This document shows, one piece after another, positions 1 to 5,712 of a stretch of 5,712 bases of DNA. This DNA comes from Rhodothermaceae bacterium (GTDB taxonomy: Bacteria; Bacteroidota; Rhodothermia; Rhodothermales; JAHEMB01): positions 1 through 5,712 of the forward strand of contig JAHEMB010000284.1 in NCBI GenBank assembly GCA_024643915.1. Direction: 5' to 3'. Position 1 is the stretch's first letter; every line of letters begins with the position of its first letter. Made by a program: the position numbers and the translations under genes. The notes below the pieces were generated by a model. That model was not told where the DNA came from and searched no databases. It saw nothing but the letters and a program-made list of their open reading frames with translations.

Positions 1-20
1 GGCGAGGGCTGAAAGCCTCG

Positions 21-52
21 TCCATACGTCCACACGTTCATACTTCCATACC
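21..52. repeat. Tandem array of four degenerate 8-bp units upstream of the lipoprotein gene
   Basis: The units are tccatacg (21-28), tccacacg (29-36), ttcatact (37-44) and tccatacc (45-52), with consensus tYcaYacN. The array ends 13 bases before the ATG at 66 and makes up most of the visible leader. Just before it, a 5-bp stem (3-7 with 16-20) can be drawn. The two other spacers in this window carry arrays of the same design followed by an inverted copy. This one may therefore be the right arm of a palindrome whose left arm lies before the window; that is inference. No promoter or ribosome binding site is convincing here. Confidence 0.8.
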
Positions 53-65
53 TTTTCAACTCTGC

Positions 66-1694
66 ATGAAAATCGTTTCGACGATAACAAAACTTGGCTG
101 CTTCCTCGCCGCCGCCTTCCTGCTCTGGAGCGGGTGCGACGCCGGCATCTCGGGGAGCGCCTTCGAGAACCAGCCGCCCGACACCGAGCTGAGTGTGCGG
201 GACAGCTCCCTCGTCGATAACCTCGGCGATGCGGAGCGGCTCTCCAGCACCGTCTTTGTCTCGTGGACCGGCAGCGATCCGGATGGCTTCGTGACGGCCT
301 TCGAACTGCGGTTCTTCAGCGAGGGCGAGCCGCGAGGGCCAGAGGACGGGTGGGTGCGGACGACGCGCAACGACTCGCTCGTTTTGCTGCCCATCCCGCG
401 CGGTGACCGCGCCGCCAACGTCGTCTTTGAGGTGCGTGCGCTCGACAATGAAGGGGCAAAGGACCCGCGCCCGGCTCGCACCGTCTTCCCCATCCAGAAC
501 GCCCCGCCAACGATCCGGCTGAGCTCTTTCGACCTGCCGCCGGATACGACCTTTCACGTCTTCTCTTTTGCCTGGAGTGCCTCGGACCCCGAGGGGCTGG
601 AAAACCTCGACCGCATCGAGGTCAGCTTCAACGACACTACCAACTTCACCGCCCTGCCCGTCGATGCCGCCTTCGTCACCTTCATCGGGCAGGTAAACCG
701 GGACGATCCGGGGCAGGCCGTGACCGAGGCGGACGTCTTCCTCGGGCGCGGCTTCCAGCGGGCCAATGTCACCGTGCCGAACCTCCGGCTCGATGAAGAG
801 AACACGTTTTACGTTCGCGCCGTCGATGCCACGGACACGACAAGCGTGCGGGAGGAATACACCTGGCACGTGAAAAAGCCGGCGGGCCAGGTGCTGTTCG
901 TGAACGATTTCCGCAAGTCCACCTTCCCCACCGTGCAGCAGTACCACCTTGGCCTGCTCCGCGAGTACCTGCCGCCGACCGTCGAGATCGACATTTGGAA
1001 CGTGACGACGCCGTTCGCCTCCGGCTCGGCGGGCAACGTGCCGCGCTCGAACCTGCTGCCGCCCGCCGCCGACCCCACCATCAGCCGGATGCTGGCTTCG
1101 TGGGATTACATCTACTGGGTCTCGACGAACACGGTCAACAGCATCGGCGGCAACAACCTGCCGTTCGTGGCGGGCGCGCTCGATTTGTTCTTCGAGCAGG
1201 GAGGCAAGATGATGGTGCACACGCCCATCACCCAGCCGCAGAACCCCGAGGACAACCTGGGCAACCCGGCCATCCTCCTGCTGCCGCTGAGTGAACTGTT
1301 CCTCCGCCCGGACTCGTTGCAGCGCATGGAACTGCCGCGCAATGCCGCCATCCCCGTCGTCAATGACCTGCCGGGCGTGAGCGAGCCCCTGCCCGATCTT
1401 GCCTCGGCCAATTTCTACATCAACGAGTTGCCGTACTTCGCGGAGGGCGCCAACATCATCCCGCTTTATGAGGCCGATTACGGCTACCTCACGCGAAGAG
1501 GGGCGCGGGGCGATTGGGCAGAGCCGACCACGGTGGCCTCCATCAGCGCCGACCGCCGCGTGGGGCTGTTCGCCCTGCCGATGGTCAACGAGCAGTCCGG
1601 CGCGGACTTTTTAACGGGCGCCGACGGCGACCCCGAAGCGCCCCGCCGCGCCATCAAGCTGATGCTGGAAAGCCTGGGATTCCCGAAAAACTGA
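66..1694 (+). CDS. Predicted outer-membrane lipoprotein with Ig/FN3-like modules and a GATase-like C-terminal domain
   Basis: The product is 542 residues and I recognise no named family. Residues 1-23 look like a lipoprotein signal peptide: Lys2 and Lys9, a hydrophobic stretch at about 10-21, then W-S-G-Cys24. The Trp at -3 is not canonical for a lipobox, so lipidation is likely but not certain. Residues about 36-145 form an Ig/fibronectin-III-like module, with the W-x-G-S-D-P-D-G turn at 67-74, a V-R-A-L-D-N strand near 123-128 and an F-P-I-Q-N-A-P-P linker. Residues about 146-270 look like a second, more divergent module (W-S-A-S-D-P-E-G at 170-177, V-R-A-V-D at 250-254). From about 275 the pattern changes to alternating beta strands and helices: V-L-F-V-N-D, then W-D-Y-I-Y-W-V near 346-352, then F-E-Q-G-G-K-M-M-V-H near 376-385. 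This suggests a class-I glutamine-amidotransferase-like or ThuA-like fold. No nucleophilic Cys is visible after the G-G-K strand, so it is probably a binding rather than a catalytic domain (inference). The ATG at 66 is chosen because it opens directly into the signal peptide. No Shine-Dalgarno site is visible. The receptor gene follows after an 86-base gap filled by a palindrome. A surface-exposed partner of that receptor is a plausible role. Confidence 0.85.
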   Translation: MKIVSTITKLGCFLAAAFLLWSGCDAGISGSAFENQPPDTELSVRDSSLVDNLGDAERLSSTVFVSWTGSDPDGFVTAFELRFFSEGEPRGPEDGWVRTTRNDSLVLLPIPRGDRAANVVFEVRALDNEGAKDPRPARTVFPIQNAPPTIRLSSFDLPPDTTFHVFSFAWSASDPEGLENLDRIEVSFNDTTNFTALPVDAAFVTFIGQVNRDDPGQAVTEADVFLGRGFQRANVTVPNLRLDEENTFYVRAVDATDTTSVREEYTWHVKKPAGQVLFVNDFRKSTFPTVQQYHLGLLREYLPPTVEIDIWNVTTPFASGSAGNVPRSNLLPPAADPTISRMLASWDYIYWVSTNTVNSIGGNNLPFVAGALDLFFEQGGKMMVHTPITQPQNPEDNLGNPAILLLPLSELFLRPDSLQRMELPRNAAIPVVNDLPGVSEPLPDLASANFYINELPYFAEGANIIPLYEADYGYLTRRGARGDWAEPTTVASISADRRVGLFALPMVNEQSGADFLTGADGDPEAPRRAIKLMLESLGFPKN

Positions 1695-1696
1695 AA

Positions 1697-1768
1697 GTTT
1701 TCGGTTTCCGGTTTACAGTTTTCGGTTGGAAACATAGAACCGGAAACCGAGAACCGGAAACTGGAGAC
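1697..1768. repeat. 72-bp palindromic element of 7-bp units forming a 31-bp hairpin
   Basis: The left arm is a period-7 array: gttttcg (1697-1703), gtttccg (1704-1710), gtttaca (1711-1717), gttttcg (1718-1724), then gtt. The right arm is the same kind of word inverted: atagaac (1734-1740), cggaaac (1741-1747), cgagaac (1748-1754), cggaaac (1755-1761), tggagac (1762-1768). Folding 1697-1727 onto 1738-1768 gives 31 positions: 24 Watson-Crick, 5 G-T (G-U in RNA) and 2 mismatches, with a 10-base loop at 1728-1737. The stem starts two bases after the lipoprotein stop codon and ends 12 bases before the receptor ATG. No T-run follows the stem, so it is not a standard intrinsic terminator. It could stabilise or process the mRNA, tune the expression ratio of the flanking genes, or be a small dispersed element. 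The only purine-rich SD-like word before the receptor, ggaga at 1763-1767, is inside the stem. Confidence 0.9.
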
Positions 1769-1780
1769 CAAACTGAGCCG

Positions 1781-4699
1781 ATGCGCCTTTTTATTACCAT
1801 CTTCTCCTGTGTCCTCGCCCTGCTACTGCTGGGCGCAGGGGAGGCTTTCGCGCAGGGCAACATTGCCGGGCGGGTGACGGACACCGACACGGGCGAGCCC
1901 CTGCCGGGCGTCAACGTGATCGTGGTGGGGACGAGCTTCGGCGCGGCCACCGACAACGACGGGCGCTACCGCATCAGCGGGCTGGGCGCCAAGGAATATT
2001 CGGTGCGCGTCTCTTTCATCGGGTTCGAGACGAAGCTCTTCACCGGCATCCGCGTGCAGAATGGGCAGACGACCACGCTCGACGTCGTGATCGAGCCCGC
2101 CGTCCTTTCCACAGACGAAGAGATCATCGTCATCGGCGAGCGGCCCCTCGTAGATGTGGAGCAGTCGAGCAGCTCCTACGCCATCTCTAAAGATCAGATT
2201 GAGGCGGCGCCGTTGCGCGACGTGCAGGACGTAGTCTCGACCCAGGCGGGCGTGGTGCGCGATCCCACCGGCCTCTACATCCGGGGCGGGCGGGCCGACG
2301 AGACGGGCTTTGTGGTGGACGGCGTCTCGGCCAAGGATCCCCTCGCCGGGACGGGCTTCGGCCTGGACATCGGCTCGAACGCGTTTCAGGAGGTGGAGGT
2401 GACCACGGGCGGCGTGGGCGCCGAGGTGGGCGATGTGACCTCGGGCGTGGTGGCCGTCCAGACGCAGGACGGCGGCGACACCTTCTCCGGCTCGTTCACC
2501 CACAAGCGCGACAACCTCGGCGGTCTCAACGACGGCTGGGACTCGAATTTCTACGAGGACCTCTACGAGTTCAGCTTGGGCGGCCCCGTCATTCGGCAGA
2601 AACTCAGCTTCTTCCTCTCCGGCCAGGCCCAACTCTCCGATGGCTTCACGCGGCAGATCGCCAACCCGGACTCGGTGCGCTCCTCGCTCGTCTCGTCCGA
2701 CTTTTTCCTCCCGCGCACGGGCAACCGGTGGAGCGGGCTGATGAAGCTGACGTTCAACGTGGCGCGGGGGATGAAGCTGCAAGGGGCCTACCAGCGCTCG
2801 CTCACCGTCAACCAGAACACGCGCATGTTGCAGGTGACGGGCAACGAGAGCGTGGTGGCGCCGGGCTTCCAGTACGCCTTCATCCTCCAGCCCGAGAACG
2901 GTAACACCTACGCGCACGACAACGTGCTGACCTACCTGAAATGGTCGCACGTGCTCAACGACCGGTCGTTTTACGAGGTGCAGGGCAGCCGCCTCTTCAC
3001 GCGCCTCCGCGCCGACGCCAACGGCCGGCGCTGGCGCCCCGAGAACGTCGATACCGAACTCGACCCGGAGAGCATCGTGCCCTACCCGGCCGAGCCTTTC
3101 GTCGATGCCGACGGGCAGCCCATCGACCCGAACGCGATGTTCGTGTTGCCGGGGCCGGGGCTGTTCAACAACGGCGGCATCGCCACGCGCTTCCACGACC
3201 ATTATGCCGAGGAGCTGACCCTCCGCGCGTCCTACACGCGCTTCTCGGCCAACATGAACAACCGGATCGACGTCGGCTTCGAGACGAAGTTCAACGACTA
3301 CCAATGGATCGACGTGATCCGCCCGTGGGTAGGCGCCCCGGTGGGCACCGGCGAGCAGGCCGAGGGCACCGGGCGGCTGGGCGAAAGCTCTGACATCTGG
3401 CAGGTGGAGCCTAAGCGCGGCGCCGCCTTCGGCACGGCGCAGTTCCGCTACCGGGGCCTTATCGCCAACCTCGGCGCGCGCTTCGAATACTGGGCCCCCG
3501 GCAAGTACGTGGACGATCTCATCGACGACGAGCGTGCCCCAATCCTCGACGGCGTGCGCGAGGCGTATAAGAACGATACGGTGGAGCTCCTCGGCCTGCG
3601 CTACAAGTTCCGCCTGCTGCCCAAGCTGCGTGTCTCCTTCCCGATCCAGGAGAACCAGGTGCTCTTCTTCAACTACGGGCACTCGACCAAAATCCCGCAC
3701 CCGACGTTCGTCTACACCGGCCTCGATCCGTTCTTCCAGGACCGCTCCTTCTTCGCCGACCTGGGCAACCCCAACCTCGATCCCGAGGTAGACATCTCCT
3801 ACGAGTTGGGGCTGCGCTACCAGGTCACCAGCAACGACGCCCTCAACGTCACCGCCTTCTGGCGCGACAAGTTCGATTTCATCACCGTCCAGAGCATCCG
3901 CATCGAGGACGCCACCGGGCGTGAGACGACGCGGGCCTTCCGTATCAACGGCGACTTCGCGCGCGTGCGTGGGCTGGAGGCGAGCTACCTCAAGCGCGTC
4001 GGCAACTGGTTCCAGGGGCAGCTCTCCGGCTCTTTCTCCCGCGCCACCGGCCTGAGTTCGACCAACAACGACGCCCTCTCCCAATTCCTCGCCGACGGCG
4101 ACATCGACAACACGTTCGAGACGCCCCTGGCCTGGGACCGCCCGCTCGACCTGAAGGCCAACGTCACCTTCACTTACGACCGCGCCCGGCCCTTCCTCGG
4201 CGTGCCGGGCCTGAACCGGTTGCAGCTCTACCTCTCCACCACCTACCGCAGCGGGCAGCGCTACACGCCCGTGGAGTTCAAGGGGCGCGAGGTGAACCCG
4301 ATCACGGGCGTGCAGGACTGGCGACCCATCTACGAGACCGTCTCCGATCCCGCCGAGCGTTTCTCCGAGATTGGAAAGGCGTGGTGGTGGTTTGACCTGA
4401 ACATGAAGCGGTCCGTGGACGTGCTGGGCAACGACCTGGTGGTGGCTCTTGAGATCACCAACCTGTTCAACCAGCGCAACAGCGTCATCGTCAACCCCGT
4501 CACGGGAGAGGCTTACCCCGCCGTGGATGCCGCCACGACCGATTTCGTTGCCCTGCGCGGCAACGAATCGTACGACGTACCAGTGGGCACGCGCGATCCA
4601 CGCTACGAGGACCCCGAGACGTCGGGCCTGCCGCCGTTCAACCCGGCCCGCTACCTGCCGCAGCGCCACGTGGTGCTGGGTGTGGCTTACAAGTTTTAG
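1781..4699 (+). CDS. TonB-dependent outer-membrane receptor with N-terminal carboxypeptidase-regulatory-like domain
   Basis: The product is 972 residues, the usual size for Bacteroidota receptors of this kind. It would carry a substrate across the outer membrane using TonB-ExbBD energy; the ligand cannot be told. Residues 1-25 are a clean signal peptide (Arg2, hydrophobic core about 3-18, cleavage after A-F-A-Q or nearby). Residues about 27-105 are a CarboxypepD_reg-like beta-sandwich (I-A-G-R-V-T-D, P-L-P-G-V-N-V, T-D-N-D-G-R-Y). A TonB-box-like stretch, E-E-I-I-V-I-G-E, lies at 113-120. The plug covers about 128-232, with Y-I-R-G-G-R at 166-171, F-V-V-D-G-V-S at 177-183 and the V-T-T-G-G-V-G-A-E-V-G-D run at 207-218. 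A beta-barrel follows. It contains the F-F-N-Y-G-H-S-T-K-I-P segment near 629-639, G-N-P-N-L-D-P-E at 662-669, V-R-G-L-E-A at 729-734 and N-L-F-N-Q-R-N near 894-900. The chain ends in a terminal Phe after R-H-V-V-L-G-V-A-Y, as expected for an outer-membrane barrel. The plug resembles Oar-like receptors more than SusC. The frame is open upstream to 1514, but that part overlaps the lipoprotein gene and palindrome, so ATG 1781 is chosen on the signal peptide. There is no strong SD site. The gene is intact. Confidence 0.95.
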   Translation: MRLFITIFSCVLALLLLGAGEAFAQGNIAGRVTDTDTGEPLPGVNVIVVGTSFGAATDNDGRYRISGLGAKEYSVRVSFIGFETKLFTGIRVQNGQTTTLDVVIEPAVLSTDEEIIVIGERPLVDVEQSSSSYAISKDQIEAAPLRDVQDVVSTQAGVVRDPTGLYIRGGRADETGFVVDGVSAKDPLAGTGFGLDIGSNAFQEVEVTTGGVGAEVGDVTSGVVAVQTQDGGDTFSGSFTHKRDNLGGLNDGWDSNFYEDLYEFSLGGPVIRQKLSFFLSGQAQLSDGFTRQIANPDSVRSSLVSSDFFLPRTGNRWSGLMKLTFNVARGMKLQGAYQRSLTVNQNTRMLQVTGNESVVAPGFQYAFILQPENGNTYAHDNVLTYLKWSHVLNDRSFYEVQGSRLFTRLRADANGRRWRPENVDTELDPESIVPYPAEPFVDADGQPIDPNAMFVLPGPGLFNNGGIATRFHDHYAEELTLRASYTRFSANMNNRIDVGFETKFNDYQWIDVIRPWVGAPVGTGEQAEGTGRLGESSDIWQVEPKRGAAFGTAQFRYRGLIANLGARFEYWAPGKYVDDLIDDERAPILDGVREAYKNDTVELLGLRYKFRLLPKLRVSFPIQENQVLFFNYGHSTKIPHPTFVYTGLDPFFQDRSFFADLGNPNLDPEVDISYELGLRYQVTSNDALNVTAFWRDKFDFITVQSIRIEDATGRETTRAFRINGDFARVRGLEASYLKRVGNWFQGQLSGSFSRATGLSSTNNDALSQFLADGDIDNTFETPLAWDRPLDLKANVTFTYDRARPFLGVPGLNRLQLYLSTTYRSGQRYTPVEFKGREVNPITGVQDWRPIYETVSDPAERFSEIGKAWWWFDLNMKRSVDVLGNDLVVALEITNLFNQRNSVIVNPVTGEAYPAVDAATTDFVALRGNESYDVPVGTRDPRYEDPETSGLPPFNPARYLPQRHVVLGVAYKF

Positions 4700-4749
4700 A
4701 GGCGCCTTACTGCCGCAAGACTATGCGCTTTGATCAGAACATCGTCGCT

Positions 4750-5712
4750 ATGAGTGGGCGAAAGGGAGAAAGAGTGAGTGGGGGAAGTAGACTGCCGTGG
4801 CGCGGCTTGTGGCTGTGCTGCATCCTTTTCTCCCTCTCTCCCCTTCTCCCACTCACCCACTCGCTGAAAGCCCAGATTATCCCCTCCTTCGGCGGCGACC
4901 GAGCGGGGACGTCAGGCTTCCAGTTCCTCAAGGTCCCCGTCGATGCCCGTGCGGCGGCGCTCGGCGAGACGGTGGCGGCCAACGCGTTCGATGCCAGTTC
5001 GCTCTTCTGGAACCCCGCCCTCGCGGCGCAGGCGCCCACCTCCCAGGTCGGCTTCAGCCACACGGCTTATTATGTGGACGTGGCGATGGAGTACGTCGGC
5101 GCGATCTACCACCTGCGCGGTGTCGGGATCACGCTCGGCGCCAGCCTCCAGGTGCTCGACTCAGGCGAGATGGACGTGACGAGTGAGTTCGAGCCCTTTG
5201 GCACAGGCGAGACGTTCCGCCTCGTCGATCTTGCTGCCGGGCTGACGGTGGCGCAGCAGCTCACCGACCTCTTCAGCTACGGCATCACGGCGAAGTACGT
5301 CCGCGAGAGCGTCTTCGACCTCACCACCAGCACGGCCGTCTTCGATCTGGGCATCTTCTACCGCATCGGCACGACGGGCGCGCAGATGGCCGTCGCCATC
5401 CGCAACTTCGGCCTCGACGGCACCACCAGCGGCGACCTCGAACGCACCGTGGTGGGCGACCCGGCATTCATCATCGAGAACGACTTCGACGACGTGACGC
5501 CGCCGACGACCTTCCTCCTGGGCCTCACCTACAACGTTTTTCAGGACGACAGCCGTAACGCCCTCCTGCTCTCCGGCCAGCTCAACAACCCAAATGACAA
5601 CGCCGAGAGCTTCAACGTGGGGGTGGAGTACACCTGGAACCGGCTCCTCGTGCTGCGCGGTGGCTACCGCTTCGGCGTGGAGGAGTACGACCTGCCCAGC
5701 TTCGGCGTCGGC
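4750..5712 (+). CDS. PorV/PorQ-family outer-membrane protein, 3' end cut by the window
   Basis: There are 321 codons to the window edge without a stop; family members are usually a little longer, so only the last barrel strands should be missing. After a signal peptide ending around residues 40-42 (L-K-A-Q), the family signature is clear. It runs as G-T-S-G-F-Q-F-L-K-V at 53-62, D-A-R-A-A-A-L-G-E at 65-73 and F-D-A-S-S-L-F-W-N-P-A at 80-90. Alternating barrel strands follow (S-Y-G-I-T-A-K-Y-V near 176-184, G-I-F-Y-R-I-G near 201-207, N-V-G-V-E-Y near 289-294, L-R-G-G-Y-R-F-G near 302-309). The family is FadL-like. PorV (LptO) itself shuttles type IX secretion cargo at the outer membrane, but many paralogues have no proven role, so I give no symbol. 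The gene starts 50 bases after the receptor stop, with no terminator between, so co-transcription is likely. The start is uncertain: in-frame ATG 4723, ATG 4750 and GTG 4774 are all possible. ATG 4750 is a compromise giving a 19-residue basic N-region before L-W-L-C-C-I-L. The signal peptide is encoded almost entirely within a palindromic repeat. Confidence 0.87.
   Translation, partial: MSGRKGERVSGGSRLPWRGLWLCCILFSLSPLLPLTHSLKAQIIPSFGGDRAGTSGFQFLKVPVDARAAALGETVAANAFDASSLFWNPALAAQAPTSQVGFSHTAYYVDVAMEYVGAIYHLRGVGITLGASLQVLDSGEMDVTSEFEPFGTGETFRLVDLAAGLTVAQQLTDLFSYGITAKYVRESVFDLTTSTAVFDLGIFYRIGTTGAQMAVAIRNFGLDGTTSGDLERTVVGDPAFIIENDFDDVTPPTTFLLGLTYNVFQDDSRNALLLSGQLNNPNDNAESFNVGVEYTWNRLLVLRGGYRFGVEEYDLPSFGVG
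4752..4862. repeat. 111-bp palindromic element of 8-bp units overlapping the start of the PorV/PorQ-family gene
   Basis: The left arm holds four octamers: gagtgggc (4752-4759), gaaaggga (4760-4767), gaaagagt (4768-4775) and gagtgggg (4776-4783). The right arm holds inverted octamers: tctccctc (4829-4836), tctcccct (4837-4844), tctcccac (4845-4852) and tcacccac (4853-4860), then tc. Pairing 4752-4787 with 4827-4862 gives 27 Watson-Crick pairs, 2 G-T, 4 A-C and 3 other mismatches over 36 positions, with a loop of about 39 bases. Most of the loop (about 4792-4825) is ordinary-looking sequence. The element lies inside the reading frame if translation starts at 4750 or earlier. The left arm then encodes the basic N-region and the right arm the F-S-L-S-P-L-L-P-L-T-H-S part of the signal peptide. 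Confidence 0.87.

Noticed and set aside
1..12. Tail of an upstream gene (G-E-G-stop in frame 1)
   Set aside because: Three codons before a TGA are too few to support a coding call; the upstream sequence is needed.
21..52. CRISPR repeats
   Set aside because: The units are 8 bp and directly adjacent, with no spacers.
49..56. Bacteroidota-type -7 promoter element (tacctttt versus TAnnTTTG)
   Set aside because: The last base does not match, no good -33 TTG lies at the right distance, and the leader would be only a few bases long.
1697..1768. Rho-independent terminator
   Set aside because: The stem is long and not especially GC-rich, and no T-run follows it on the + strand. The next gene starts 12 bases later.
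1514..1780. Upstream in-frame extension of the receptor gene
   Set aside because: It overlaps the lipoprotein gene in another frame and runs through the palindrome. The signal peptide begins exactly at ATG 1781.
1823..4669. Very long open frame on the minus strand opposite the receptor gene
   Set aside because: The translation is low-complexity and rich in Val, Glu, Ala, Arg and Gly with no recognisable motif. This is what GC-rich sense codons produce on the opposite strand. The + strand frame has clear receptor motifs throughout.
1781..4699. Calling the receptor SusC
   Set aside because: The carboxypeptidase-regulatory-like domain is shared with SusC, but the plug motifs look Oar-like and the neighbouring lipoprotein shows no SusD features.
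4700..4749. Terminator or promoter between the receptor and PorV/PorQ-family genes
   Set aside because: Only a 6-bp palindrome (ggcgcc, 4701-4706) is present, with no T-run and no convincing promoter elements.

Overview
The window is a compact, GC-rich (roughly 60% or more by eye) stretch with three genes on the + strand and gaps of about 50 to 90 bases. The protein families point to an outer-membrane-bearing member of the Bacteroidota/FCB group. A high-GC lineage such as Rhodothermia (Rhodothermales-like) fits best. This is inferred from three things: a TonB-dependent receptor with an N-terminal carboxypeptidase-D-regulatory-like domain, a PorV/PorQ-family outer-membrane protein, and the lack of clear Shine-Dalgarno sites at the starts. 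The species cannot be named from the sequence.

Layout. Bases 1-65 are a short leader carrying a tandem array of four 8-bp units (21-52). Bases 66-1694 encode a predicted lipoprotein with two Ig/fibronectin-III-like modules and a C-terminal region that reads like a glutamine-amidotransferase-like alpha/beta fold. Bases 1697-1768 are a 72-bp palindrome made of 7-bp units, filling almost all of the gap to the next gene. Bases 1781-4699 encode a 972-residue TonB-dependent receptor. Bases 4700-4749 are a short gap with no terminator. From about 4750 to the window end runs a PorV/PorQ-family protein cut by the window edge. Its first 40 or so codons lie in a second palindrome (4752-4862), made of 8-bp units.

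Functionally this looks like one cell-envelope cluster, probably co-transcribed: a lipoprotein, an energised outer-membrane receptor and a FadL-like/PorV-like barrel. The substrate cannot be read from sequence, and the lipoprotein is not a recognisable SusD, so this is not a standard SusCD pair.

The most unusual feature is the spacers. Each holds a degenerate tandem array of 7- or 8-bp words. The word differs in each spacer but the design is shared. In the two complete cases about four units are followed by about four or five inverted units, giving a long imperfect hairpin. The third case supplies nearly all of a signal-peptide coding region. These look like short intergenic palindromic elements that may be amplified or mobile, possibly acting as intercistronic RNA structures.
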